The notes under the pieces were generated by a model. It worked only from the letters and a program-made list of their open reading frames with translations, was not told where the DNA came from and made no database searches. The translations under genes and the position numbers were made by a program. Positions 28,757 to 37,781 of a stretch of DNA of 64,000 bases are shown piece by piece. This stretch comes from Anaerococcus vaginalis (GTDB lineage Bacteria; Bacillota; Clostridia; Tissierellales; Peptoniphilaceae), in the NCBI RefSeq assembly GCF_000307225.1, contig NZ_HE978617.1, positions 109,261-173,260 of the forward strand, given 5' to 3'. The number at the start of each line of letters is the position of its first letter. Position 1 is the first letter of the stretch.

Positions 28757-29010
28757 TATAGAAATTTATTTCTTTTTGTATCAAAATCTAATTCTGATTT
28801 ATAAATTTCGTCAATTTTTATTTTGTTTTCTTTTGCCAAAGGCTCGATTTTTTTAATATCTTCCTTATTATATACATAAACTGAAACGCCACAAGCATGA
28901 CTTGCCTCTCTTGGTGTTGGAGCAAGGGTTGCTTTTATTTTTTCTTTTCTCAGGATTTCTAATAATTTTGTAGCTATGCTTGCGTTTTCTACTAGGATAA
29001 AATATTTCAT
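28756..29010 (-). CDS. DUF3343 protein (putative Se/S-carrier-like)
   Basis: The 84-residue protein matches DUF3343: FILVENASIATKLLEILRKE, APTPREASHACGVSVYV. The conserved single Cys in ACGVSVY is the expected functional residue. DUF3343 proteins often sit with dehydratase or selenium-related genes; their role is not established. Its ATG overlaps the stop of the dehydratase-like gene by one base (TAATG), so it is the fourth gene of that operon. Confidence 0.8.
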   Translation of the reverse strand: MKYFILVENASIATKLLEILRKEKIKATLAPTPREASHACGVSVYVYNKEDIKKIEPLAKENKIKIDEIYKSELDFDTKRNKFL

Positions 29011-30284
29011 TAATCAAGCATCTCTATGAATGCACCAATTCTTGTTTTTAATTGTTCTGCATCTTCGTCAGTGTAATCAGTTTCTATTCCAATGCATGGA
29101 ATATTTTCTTCTTTCAATCTTTTTTCTACAAAATATCCTTCTGTATCGTAAATATTACAGAATTTAAGGTTGATATCTATTACTCCATCGGCATTGTATT
29201 CATGATAAAGTCTGATTATATCGTCAATTCTTGATGTGTTTGGTGTAAAACAAGCGCAATTTATGCTTCCTAAATATCTTTTTGCAAGATTTTTAACTTC
29301 TGTATCTAAATCGCCCTTGGTTTCGTCAACTGGATTTTCTATGTATCTGATTCCTGTACACAATTCTTCTCCTACAACTGCTCCACCGTTTGTTTCAATT
29401 ATTTGGTGTAATTTCCAGTTTGGAATTGAAAGTGGTGTTCCTGTAAGGAGAATTCTTTTTGTTCCTTTTTCAAATACTGATACATTTTCCTTAACTCTTT
29501 GGTCAAGTTCATCGCAAAGCTCATTTACTTTTTGGGTAAATCTTACTGGATCATCGAAAAATGAAATTTGTGTAATTAAAAGTGTATCTCTTCCTGAAAT
29601 TGGAACATTGTCAAGTTTTCTAAAATCGTAAAGTCTTTGCATAGCACGTCTTTTGTTATTTATCATTACAATTGCATCGTGTAAATTTTCTGCTGTAACT
29701 TTATTTCCTGTTAGCTTTTCAAGTCTATCGATGTATAATTTGATTTCTTTTTCCCATTTTATAAAATCTTCATCCCTTTTCATTTGTGGGATATCCATTA
29801 TGTACATTGGAGCATCTTCTGCCAAAATTTCCCAAGCTTTTTTCTTGCCATCGCAAGTTGTTTCCCCAACAAATAAATCTGCAATTCTAAAAAATGGGCA
29901 AGTTCTATCAAATCTTGCTCCAAGTGATGCCTTTATCAAAGGGCAAGTTGCTGTTGGTAATTTTTTTTCTCCACCTGGAACCCAAAATTGTGAACCTGAA
30001 CAAAGTCCTGTAGAAATTCCATTTGCTGCCCAAACAACTTCTTCTGGAACGTGAATACAAAAACTTCCTATAACTTTTTGTCCATTTTTTTGAGCCTCTA
30101 TTAATTCAGCAGGTCTTACTCCATGAATATCTGCTGTAACTGCATTAAAATAATCCATTTTTTCTGGTCTATTTTCTTGTGATAAAAAAACATCACCAAA
30201 AGCTTGTGGTAAAGCTTCGCACAATAAATCGTGCTTATCAAGATCCATACTCAATCCGTCCCACATTTTGTGATTTTTATCCAT
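29010..30284 (-). CDS. 2-hydroxyacyl-CoA dehydratase family / double-cubane-cluster-type protein
   Basis: The 424-residue protein belongs to the HgdB/FldB/YjiM family of iron-sulfur reductases driven by an ASKHA activator. Cysteines expected to hold clusters are seen in GSFCIHVPEE, GLCSGSQ, TATCPLIKASLG, RTCPFF and GETTCDGKKKAWE. A C-terminal set follows (INCACF, LKFCNIYD, IPCIGIETDYT). One large subunit, one activator and a DUF3343 gene, with no CoA-transferase or acyl-CoA dehydrogenase, resembles the double-cubane-cluster proteins rather than a true fermentation dehydratase. Substrate unknown. AAGGAGA precedes the ATG. Confidence 0.8.
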   Translation of the reverse strand: MDKNHKMWDGLSMDLDKHDLLCEALPQAFGDVFLSQENRPEKMDYFNAVTADIHGVRPAELIEAQKNGQKVIGSFCIHVPEEVVWAANGISTGLCSGSQFWVPGGEKKLPTATCPLIKASLGARFDRTCPFFRIADLFVGETTCDGKKKAWEILAEDAPMYIMDIPQMKRDEDFIKWEKEIKLYIDRLEKLTGNKVTAENLHDAIVMINNKRRAMQRLYDFRKLDNVPISGRDTLLITQISFFDDPVRFTQKVNELCDELDQRVKENVSVFEKGTKRILLTGTPLSIPNWKLHQIIETNGGAVVGEELCTGIRYIENPVDETKGDLDTEVKNLAKRYLGSINCACFTPNTSRIDDIIRLYHEYNADGVIDINLKFCNIYDTEGYFVEKRLKEENIPCIGIETDYTDEDAEQLKTRIGAFIEMLD

Positions 30285-30285
30285 A

Positions 30286-31023
30286 TCATTTCTCCTTATA
30301 AGTTAAGATTTTATCCGCCTTATATATACATTTTCCAAAAGTAAATTCAGGATTTTTTGACTTTATAATTTTATAATTCCCACTAATATTTTTGTCAATA
30401 ATCTCACTAACCGCAAAGGGACAGCTTGCTTTTATAATTTTTCTTTTTATATTTTTCTTTTTATATTTGGACTTTATGTATTTTAAAAAAGAAGTTCTTT
30501 TGTCCAAATCTTTGATAAATCTTATGTAAAATTCTAATTTATAAAGCAAACTCCCATTTATATCACTTTGTTCCAAATCCCTTAAAAGAATTTTGATTTT
30601 TTTAAGTTTTTCTTGACTTTCCTTGTAAATTTTTTCATCGAATTTTCTATCTTTTAAATTTTCAAGATAAACTTTCAAATCATTTTCATATACTAGGTCT
30701 TTGCCGGTGTTTTTTTTCAAATAATCATTGAAAATTTCGCAATAATTATCAACAACAAAAAATTTCGATGAATATATAAGAGGACATTTTTTAGTTTTTA
30801 GATAGGCAATAGTAGAATTTATTGGATCACAAACATTATCTACTTTAAAATAATCAAATATGTAGCTGTCTAAGCCAACAATCGGATATACAATAAAACC
30901 ATAAGAAATCAAAAGAGCCTCAAATTTATCAGAAAAAACTCCAACAACATTATCTTTTTCCATCTTTGCATAAATTGCATCGACATAAGCCTCTCTTCTA
31001 AGATCTTCTAGTTTAATTTTCAT
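30286..31023 (-). CDS. Partner subunit of the dehydratase-like system, poorly conserved
   Basis: The 245-residue protein is not confidently recognised. It has scattered cysteines (VDNVCDPINS, TKKCPLIYSS, DNYCEIF, KASCPFAVSE, FGKCIYK). Its length and position between activator and large subunit suggest a degenerate or small dehydratase-type subunit that may carry a cluster. It overlaps the activator gene by 4 bp and ends 1 bp before the large subunit, so it is made in step with both. Confidence 0.55.
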   Translation of the reverse strand: MKIKLEDLRREAYVDAIYAKMEKDNVVGVFSDKFEALLISYGFIVYPIVGLDSYIFDYFKVDNVCDPINSTIAYLKTKKCPLIYSSKFFVVDNYCEIFNDYLKKNTGKDLVYENDLKVYLENLKDRKFDEKIYKESQEKLKKIKILLRDLEQSDINGSLLYKLEFYIRFIKDLDKRTSFLKYIKSKYKKKNIKRKIIKASCPFAVSEIIDKNISGNYKIIKSKNPEFTFGKCIYKADKILTYKEK

Positions 31024-31766
31024 AAAATAGCTGCTCCAATTGCTCCAGCAAATCTTCCATCTGGATGACTTTCGACCTTGCTATCAAGTTTTTCTTCTAG
31101 GGATTTCATTATGTAGTCATTGTTTGAAAAACCACCTGTAAGAAAATATCCATCATCGGATTTTTTTTGAGCAAGTTTTGAAACTTTTGAAACTATAGAG
31201 TTAATAACTCCACTTGCTATATCTTCTCTTTTTGTTCCTTTTCCCATCAAAGAAACAACTTCAGATTCTGCAAAAACCGTACAAGTCGAAGAAAGTTCTA
31301 TGTCCTTGCCATCTTTTGCCATTTGGAAAAATTCATCCAAATCAAGACCAAGCCTGTTTGCCATAACTTCCAAAAATTTCCCAGTTCCAGCCGAACACTT
31401 ATCATTCATCAAAAAATCAATAACCCTGTCATCATTTTGAACAATTACTTTTGTATCTTGTCCCCCAATATCTATGACAGTTTTATCTTTTGAGCCTAAA
31501 AAATGTGCGCCCTTGCCGTGAGCAGTGATTTCTGTGATAACCTTGTCAGCAAAATCTACAGCAATCCTTCCATAGCCTGTGGCAGTTATATGACTTTCTT
31601 GTCGATCATAGCCCAAATCCTCTAGCTTTTTAATAATTTTTCTACCAGTTTCCTTGCTATTCCATCCACTACTTATAACTTCTTTGTAAAGTATTTCATT
31701 TTTTTCATTATTTAAGACAACAAATTTACTCGCTGTCGATCCAATGTCTATTCCAATATAATACAT
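31020..31766 (-). CDS. BadF/HgdC-type ATP-dependent activator
   Basis: The 248-residue ASKHA-fold ATPase transfers electrons to the dehydratase-like protein with ATP hydrolysis. Phosphate motifs are GIDIGSTASKFVVL and VIDIGGQDTKV. The cysteines that would hold the intersubunit [4Fe-4S] cluster of the dimer are in NDKCSAGTGKFLE and SSTCTVFAESEV. It is the first gene of the operon, which runs activator, 245-aa partner, large subunit, DUF3343. Confidence 0.92.
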   Translation of the reverse strand: MYYIGIDIGSTASKFVVLNNEKNEILYKEVISSGWNSKETGRKIIKKLEDLGYDRQESHITATGYGRIAVDFADKVITEITAHGKGAHFLGSKDKTVIDIGGQDTKVIVQNDDRVIDFLMNDKCSAGTGKFLEVMANRLGLDLDEFFQMAKDGKDIELSSTCTVFAESEVVSLMGKGTKREDIASGVINSIVSKVSKLAQKKSDDGYFLTGGFSNNDYIMKSLEEKLDSKVESHPDGRFAGAIGAAIL

Positions 31767-31781
31767 ATTAACCTCTACATA

Positions 31782-31795
31782 TTATGTTAACATAA
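31782..31795. promoter_or_regulatory. Perfect 14-bp palindrome before the activator gene
   Basis: TTATGTTAACATAA lies 16 bp before the activator ATG, just below a likely minus-strand TATAAT (31813-31818). That position would suit a repressor. The regulator is not known. Confidence 0.5.
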
Positions 31796-31849
31796 ATGAA
31801 AACTTTTGCAAAATTATAACTGATTTTTTTACAAAAAATTTTTAAATGT

Positions 31850-31883
31850 TAAAAATCCCCAAAATTATTAAAAATTTTGAGGA
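31850..31883 (-). terminator. Terminator of hcp
   Basis: On the minus strand CCTCAAAATT pairs with AATTTTGGGG (one G-T pair), followed by TTTTTAA. It lies about 45 bp after the hcp stop. Confidence 0.75.
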
Positions 31884-31928
31884 CTTTTATTTTTTGTATA
31901 TAATTTATTTTCTCTTAATTTTAATTTA

Positions 31929-33544
31929 TTATTTTGTCATTTCTTCTAAATCTTTTTCTACACTTGTAATTGGTGAAATATTGAAATTTTCTACCAAGAA
32001 ATTTACAACGGTTTCTGACAAAAATGCAGGAAGAGTTGGTCCAAGATGGATATTTTTACTCCTAAACTTAACAAGGCTAATAAAACTATTACAGCTTTTT
32101 GCTCGTACCAAGCTATATTAAATTCAAGCGGCAAATCATTTACTGATTCAAGACCAAAGGCATCTTGAAGTAAAAGTGCAGTTTTTACCAAAGAATATGA
32201 ATCATTACATTGACCCGCATCCAAAACTCTTGGAATTCCATTTATATCGCCAAGATTTAATTTGTTGTACCTATATTTTGCACAACCTGCTGTCAAAATT
32301 ACATAATCTTTTGGCAATTTTTCAGCAAATTCTGTGTAATAAGATCTTCCCTTATGTCTTCCGTCACATCCTGCCATTACAACAAATTTTTTAATATTTC
32401 CAGCCTTTATTTCTTTTACAACATCACCTGCTAAAGCTTCAACTTGATTGTGGGCAAAACCTCCAACAATTTTTGTATTTTCTAAATTTTCTGGAGCCTT
32501 GCATGATTTTGCAAGTTCAATTATTTCTGAAAAATCTTTTTTTCCATTTTCATCTTGATTTATGTGTTTTGCACCAGGATATCCTGCATTTCCTGTTGTA
32601 AATAACCTATTAAGATAGTCATTTTCTTTTTTAAGTGGAACTATGCAATTTGTTGTCATCAAAATTGGTCCATTGAATTTTTGAAATTCTTCATTTTGGC
32701 TCCACCAAGAATTTCCATAATTTCCGTGGAAGTGGTCGTATTTTTTAAATTTTGGATAATAATTTGCAGGAAGCATTTCTGAATGGGTATAAATATCTAT
32801 TCCCAAACCTTTTGTTTGTTCCAAAAGCATTTCCATATCATTAAGATCATGACCTGAAATTAAAATTCCCGGATTATCTCCAGCGGAAAAATCAACTTCT
32901 GTGATTTCTGGATTGCCAAATTTTTCTGTATTTGCCCTATCCAAAAGCTCCATAGCCATAAGACCATATTTTCCAGTCTCCATTGTTAAATTTATCAAAT
33001 CATTTATGTCTTTATCATCCTTTAGAGTTTTTTCCAAAGTTTTACAGATAAATTTATCAACATCTTCATTTCTGAAACCTAAAACATTAGCATGATGATT
33101 ATAAGCTGCCATTCCCTTTAAGCCATAAGTTACAAGTTCAACCAAAGATCTTTCATCTTCATTTACTATATTTAAAACCCCAACTTCGATAGCTTTTCTT
33201 TTTAGCTCATCCCTATCATCACTTGTATATTTTGCCACCTCTGATAAATTTTCAAGTTTATTTTCCTTGATTAATTCATCTTTTGTTTTAATAGTCTCTT
33301 CTACCTTGTCTAAAATATCCTCTTCATCAAAATTTGCATTTGTAATTGTTACAAACATATTATTTGAAATCAAATCATAATATTTTGAATCGATATTTTG
33401 AATTTTATTTAAAACTTCAGCTAGTCCTTTAGTAACATAGATTAATAAATCTTGGCTATTTGCAGTATTTTCATTTTTCCCACAAACACCAACTTTTGTA
33501 CAGCCCTTGTTGCCGGCTGTTTCTTGGCATTGAAAACAAAACAT
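31929..33544 (-). pseudogene. hcp: Hydroxylamine reductase (hybrid cluster protein), frameshifted as read
   Basis: Hcp reduces hydroxylamine or nitric oxide and protects against nitrosative stress. The N-terminal cluster cysteines are in [20 protein letters not shown]. Hybrid-cluster ligands are seen in SGHDLND, TNCIVP, AGCDGRH and [11 protein letters not shown]. The main frame runs off after SLGVK. The expected end ([20 protein letters not shown]) lies in the next frame and stops at 31929. One more A in the A5 run at 32053-32057 (T on the plus strand) gives a normal protein of about 538 residues. Sequencing error is likely. Confidence 0.9.
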
Positions 33545-33584
33545 ATAAAATCCTTTCTTTTTTACAAATTTTTCTTACAAACCT

Positions 33585-33626
33585 ATAATACAAGAAAAAA
33601 TTTTATTAATCGGTAACCTATGTTAC
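33585..33626 (-). promoter_or_regulatory. hcp promoter with activator-type operator
   Basis: A perfect inverted repeat GTAAC-CTAT-GTTAC (33613-33626) is centred about 41-42 bp before the start predicted from the minus-strand -10 TATTAT (33585-33590). That is the classical spacing for activation by a Crp/Fnr protein. No good -35 is present, which also fits an activated promoter. Confidence 0.7.
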
Positions 33627-33802
33627 ATTGAACCTTAAATTTGAAATTTATTTCGATTTTTTATAAAAGAACTTATAATTTTAAAACACTTGAAATCCCC
33701 CTATCACATATAAAATTTTTAGAAAAATCACAATGATTAAATTTGAAAATTAAATTTTTTTCTAAAATCTACATAATTTTTTAAAAATTTTTTCAAAAAC
33801 TA

Positions 33803-33831
33803 TTGACAAAAATTAAGAAGCCTTATATAAT
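33803..33831 (+). promoter_or_regulatory. Consensus sigma-A promoter of the alpha-glucoside operon
   Basis: TTGACA (33803-33808) and TATAAT (33826-33831) are exactly 17 bp apart, a perfect consensus. Such strength fits control by catabolite repression and antitermination downstream. From the hcp start (33544) to here only the hcp promoter and operator are seen. Confidence 0.92.
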
Positions 33832-33839
33832 CTTATTAA

Positions 33840-33853
33840 TGAAACGTTTTCAA
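33840..33853. promoter_or_regulatory. cre-like CcpA site
   Basis: Read on the minus strand, TGAAAACGTTTCAT (within 33839-33852) differs at about one position from the cre consensus. It covers the transcription start of the alpha-glucoside operon, so CcpA would block initiation. Confidence 0.6.
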
Positions 33854-33854
33854 T

Positions 33855-33883
33855 GGGTAGTTACTATTGAATTAGGCTAAACC
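33855..33883 (+). promoter_or_regulatory. RAT (ribonucleic antiterminator) of LicT/BglG type
   Basis: A 29-nt imperfect hairpin begins GGGTAGTTACTATTG and ends AGGCTAAACC, close to the LicT/SacY RAT consensus. Its 3' end overlaps the first bases of the following terminator stem, so binding by the antiterminator would prevent the terminator from forming. Confidence 0.85.
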
Positions 33884-33923
33884 AAACGAGGCTATCATGA
33901 GATAGCTTTGTTTGGTTTTTTTT
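33879..33923 (+). terminator. Leader terminator controlled by the RAT
   Basis: A long stem (ACCAAACGAGGCTATC with its complement, loop ATGA) is followed by T8, upstream of the antiterminator gene. Confidence 0.9.
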
Positions 33924-33947
33924 ATTAAAATTTGCGATGGTACCGGT

Positions 33948-34778
33948 ATGAAAATATATAAGATTATCAACAACAATATAATTAGCGCTAAAGATGAAAA
34001 TGATTCTGAAATAATCCTTATGGGAAAAGGATTAGGCTTTAACAAAAAGAAAGGAGATATAGTCGACGAGGAAAATATAGAAAAAACTTATCATTTAGAT
34101 AATAAAACACATTTAGAAAGGCTAATAAATCTTTTGTCCTCAATTCCAATTGAACACATTGACTTGTGTCTTGATATTGTTTCATATATTCAAAATAAAT
34201 TCGATTATAAGTTGAACGAAAATATTTACATAAGCCTTACCGATCACATTTCTTTTGCTATAAAAAGAAGAGAGAAAGGTTATATTTTTACAAACCCTCT
34301 TTTACATGAAATTAAAAATATTTATAAGCTAGAATTTGATTTGGGTCTTTATGCTGTAAACTATCTAAATAAAAATTTGGCCATCAATTTTGATGAACAC
34401 GAGGCAAGCTCAATAGCCTTGCACATAGTAGATGCAGAATATGACAGAAATCCTTCAGAAATTGTTTCTCATATCGAAGATATAAAAGAAATAATTAAAA
34501 TCATAAACAAAGGAGATTTGTCTGAAAATTTATATGGAAAAGATTATATACTGTATGAATATATAGAAAAATTTATCACAAGAATACAAGAAGGAAAGCA
34601 GAAAAAAATTGACGACAAAAAACTCTATTATTTTATTAGGAGTAATTACAAAAAAGATTTTACAACTATGCTTTCCGTAGTAAACTTTGTAGAAAATAAG
34701 TATAAAATTACAGTTACAGATGAAGAAAAAACTATGCTAACTTTACTAATTAACAGAAAAAATGATATTAATATATAA
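33948..34778 (+). CDS. BglG/LicT family transcription antiterminator
   Basis: The 276-residue protein binds RAT hairpins and keeps the operon transcribed when substrate is present. It starts with the RNA-binding CAT domain (MKIYKIINNNIISAKDENDS, GLGFNKKKGD). PRD1 (about 65-170, with conserved LTDHISFAI and NPLLHEI) and PRD2 (about 171-276) follow; these would be phosphorylated by PTS proteins. The ATG at 33948 gives the family N terminus, though no good Shine-Dalgarno precedes it. It probably autoregulates via the leader just upstream. Confidence 0.92.
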   Translation: MKIYKIINNNIISAKDENDSEIILMGKGLGFNKKKGDIVDEENIEKTYHLDNKTHLERLINLLSSIPIEHIDLCLDIVSYIQNKFDYKLNENIYISLTDHISFAIKRREKGYIFTNPLLHEIKNIYKLEFDLGLYAVNYLNKNLAINFDEHEASSIALHIVDAEYDRNPSEIVSHIEDIKEIIKIINKGDLSENLYGKDYILYEYIEKFITRIQEGKQKKIDDKKLYYFIRSNYKKDFTTMLSVVNFVENKYKITVTDEEKTMLTLLINRKNDINI

Positions 34779-34805
34779 AATTTTTTAATTGTCTAGGAGG
34801 AAGAT

Positions 34806-36365
34806 ATGAATTTTAAAGACAAAATTAAAATGGGAGTGCAGGATTTTGCCCATGCTATGCTACAACCTGTATTTTTCTTGGTTATTCCAGGTTTGTTGAT
34901 TGCACTTTGTTCAATACTACAACTAAATATAATGCCTGGATTTATAAAAAGTGCTGGTAACTTTATTTTTACAACTTTCTTATTAGGAAATATTGCACAA
35001 TTATCAGTGATTTTTTGTGTAGGACTTAGCGCTGGACTTGCAAAAAAGAATAAGGGACAAGCTGCAGTAGTAGGAATTTTAAGTTTTCTAATTTTTATTA
35101 CAGCAAATAATTTATGGTTAAAAGGACATGATATGCTTGCAACAGCAGATCCTCAATTTGGTCTTTCAGGAACTGGTCAGGCTATGGTATTAGGTGTTCA
35201 AAGTTTGGACATGGGAGTATTTTCAGGAATACTTTTAGGATGTATTACAGGATACATTTTCAACAAATATTCAGAAGTAGACTTTCCAGTTTCTCTAAGC
35301 ATTTATGGAGGACCAAGATTTGCTTATTTAATTGTCGCAGCAATCGATATTTTTCTTGCTATAGTTCTTTCATATGTATGGCCTGTTGTAAATAACGGAA
35401 TCAATTCAATTACAGACATAATGTCAAACACTGGAATATTTGGTTTATATATTTATGGATTTTTAAATAGATTCTTAATACCTACCGGACTTCACCACTT
35501 GGTTTATATGCCATTTATGTACACAAGTATAGGTGGAACAGCAAAAATTGCTGGAGAAGTTGTTCAAGGAGCTGATCCAATTTGGTTTGCTCAAATGGGA
35601 ATTGCTCATAATTTAAAAAGTATAAATGAAGCTGCAAGATATATGAACTGGGGTTTTTCAAAAATATTTGGATGTATTGGAATCGCTCTTGCCTTTATAA
35701 AAACTGCAAAACCAGAAAACAAAGCAAGAACAAAAGCATTTATTATCCCTACACTATTGACAGCAGTTTTATCAGGAATTACAGAGCCATTTGAATTTGC
35801 TTTCTTATTTATTTCACCATTATTATGGTTAATCCACTCCCTACTTGATGGATTATTCCAAATATTAATCTACCTATCAGGAGCAAGAGTTTGCTTTACT
35901 GCTGGAATTATAGATTTAGTTACAAAAAATATAGTTATGCCAATTGGGCTTACTAAATTGTGGATAGTGCCAATAATAGGAGTAATCGGAACGGCAACTT
36001 GGTATTTCTTGTTTGTATATTTTATAAAAAAATTAGATTTACAAACACCAGGAAGAGAAGATACTCCTGAATTAAAATCAGATGGAACAAATGCAGATTA
36101 TGATGCTATAGCCCAAGATGGAAATGATCCAATGTATATAGTTGAGGGTTTAGGAGGTGAGGAAAATATAGATTCATTAGATTCTTGCTTTACAAGATTA
36201 AGAATTAATGTAAAAGACCCTAGCTTGATAAATAAAGATATAATAAACAAATATCCAAACAGTGGAATTGTTCACAAAGAAGGACACAAACACATACAAG
36301 TAGTAATAGGAATGAACGTTGCAAAAGTAAAAGATCAAATCTTAAGTAAAATTCACATAGACTAA
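34806..36365 (+). CDS. PTS alpha-glucoside EIICB
   Basis: The 519-residue permease imports and phosphorylates an alpha-glucoside. The EIIC domain (about 1-425, ten or so membrane helices, with the conserved GITEPFEF) is followed by a linker and EIIB, whose phospho-cysteine is in LDSCFTRLRI near residue 460. It belongs to the glucose-glucoside superfamily. No EIIA domain is fused, so a separate EIIA is needed. The partner GH4 enzyme 12 bp downstream indicates maltose or a similar alpha-glucoside. AGGAGG precedes the ATG. Confidence 0.9.
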   Translation: MNFKDKIKMGVQDFAHAMLQPVFFLVIPGLLIALCSILQLNIMPGFIKSAGNFIFTTFLLGNIAQLSVIFCVGLSAGLAKKNKGQAAVVGILSFLIFITANNLWLKGHDMLATADPQFGLSGTGQAMVLGVQSLDMGVFSGILLGCITGYIFNKYSEVDFPVSLSIYGGPRFAYLIVAAIDIFLAIVLSYVWPVVNNGINSITDIMSNTGIFGLYIYGFLNRFLIPTGLHHLVYMPFMYTSIGGTAKIAGEVVQGADPIWFAQMGIAHNLKSINEAARYMNWGFSKIFGCIGIALAFIKTAKPENKARTKAFIIPTLLTAVLSGITEPFEFAFLFISPLLWLIHSLLDGLFQILIYLSGARVCFTAGIIDLVTKNIVMPIGLTKLWIVPIIGVIGTATWYFLFVYFIKKLDLQTPGREDTPELKSDGTNADYDAIAQDGNDPMYIVEGLGGEENIDSLDSCFTRLRINVKDPSLINKDIINKYPNSGIVHKEGHKHIQVVIGMNVAKVKDQILSKIHID

Positions 36366-36377
36366 AAGGAGAAAAAA

Positions 36378-37712
36378 ATGAAAAAATATAATGTAGTAAT
36401 AGTTGGTGGTGGAAGTAGATATACACCAGGAATTTTGAGAATGTTAGTTTCACAAAAAGAAAGATTTCCAATTGGAAGATTGGTTTTATATGATATAGAA
36501 AAAGATAGACAAGAAAAAATTGGAAAATATGGTGATATCTTATTTAAAGAATATTATCCAGAACTTGATGAATTTATATATACAACAGACAAAGAAGAAG
36601 CTTACAAAGATTTAGACTTTGCCTTTGTACAAATTAGGGCTGGAAGATTAAAAATGAGAGAACAAGACGAAAAAATTGCCCTTAGACATAATTGTATAGG
36701 TCAAGAAACTTGTGGACCAGGCGGATTTGCTTATGGAATGAGATCAGTTCCAGCTATGATTGAAATAATAAAAGATATTAGAAAATATTCAAAATATGCT
36801 TGGATACTAAATTATTCAAACCCTGCAGCCATAGTTGCAGAAGCAACAAAAAGAGTATTCGAAGGTGATGAAAAAATAATAAATATTTGTGATATGCCAG
36901 TAGGAATTATGGCAAGCTACGCAAAAATTTTAGGTCTTGATTATCATGATTTAGAAGCAAGATATTTCGGTCTAAACCATTTTGGTTGGTTTACAAATGT
37001 TTTAAATAAAAAAACTGGAGAAGATTACCTACCAAAACTTAGAGAAATTCTAAAAACACCACAAAGTTTGATTGATGAAGGAAGTGATCAATCATGGAAA
37101 GACACTTTCACCTTTATGAGCAAAATGATAAAAGACTCTGACGAATATTTACCAAACACTTACCTACAATATTACCTCTACCCTCAACATATTTTGAAAC
37201 ATGAAAATCCAGAATATACTAGAGCGAATGAAGTAATGGATGGAAACGAGAAACAAGTTCACGAAATGTGCGATAAGGTAATTGAACTTGGTAAAATAAA
37301 AGGAACAGAATTTGAACCAGATCCAAATAGTATGGACGGCCATGCAGGATATATTGTAGATCTTGCCTACGCAATTTCACACAACACTGGAGAAATATTC
37401 TTGTGTATGCACGAAAATAATGGAACAATAGAAAACTTAAGCCCTGGAATGATGATAGAGTCTCCAGTAAGAGTTGGAATAAATGGAGTAGAACCATTAA
37501 CAGTTGGACCAGTAAAAACTTTCTACAAGGGACTACTTGAAAATCAATACGCTTACGAAAAATTAACAGTAGACGCAAATCTTGAAGGATCCTACCAAAA
37601 AGCAGTTCAAGCATTGACACTAAACAGAGTTGTAGATGATTTTGATAAGGCAAAAGAATTACTTGATGATTATATAAAAGTAAACAAAGATTATTGGCCA
37701 GAATTAAATTAA
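36378..37712 (+). CDS. 6-phospho-alpha-glucosidase (GH4)
   Basis: The 444-residue enzyme hydrolyses the phosphorylated alpha-glucoside from the PTS, using NAD+ and Mn2+. Visible are the Rossmann start (VVIVGGGSRYTPGI), the metal Cys in NICDMPVGIM and the metal His in GLNHFGWF. The CDMP wording is the signature of GH4 6-phospho-alpha-glucosidases (GlvA/MalH) rather than beta-specific members. It is the last gene of the operon, followed by a strong terminator. Confidence 0.92.
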   Translation: MKKYNVVIVGGGSRYTPGILRMLVSQKERFPIGRLVLYDIEKDRQEKIGKYGDILFKEYYPELDEFIYTTDKEEAYKDLDFAFVQIRAGRLKMREQDEKIALRHNCIGQETCGPGGFAYGMRSVPAMIEIIKDIRKYSKYAWILNYSNPAAIVAEATKRVFEGDEKIINICDMPVGIMASYAKILGLDYHDLEARYFGLNHFGWFTNVLNKKTGEDYLPKLREILKTPQSLIDEGSDQSWKDTFTFMSKMIKDSDEYLPNTYLQYYLYPQHILKHENPEYTRANEVMDGNEKQVHEMCDKVIELGKIKGTEFEPDPNSMDGHAGYIVDLAYAISHNTGEIFLCMHENNGTIENLSPGMMIESPVRVGINGVEPLTVGPVKTFYKGLLENQYAYEKLTVDANLEGSYQKAVQALTLNRVVDDFDKAKELLDDYIKVNKDYWPELN

Positions 37713-37729
37713 TTTTATAAATTTTTCTT

Positions 37730-37765
37730 AAAAAAAGATGCTATTTAAAAATAGCATCTTTTTTA
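37730..37765. terminator. Bidirectional terminator between two PTS operons
   Basis: The stem AAAAAAGATGCTATT pairs perfectly with its complement, with T-rich tails on both strands. It ends the GH4 operon and the GH1 operon. Confidence 0.92.
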
Positions 37766-37781
37766 ATATAGCGGGGATTTT

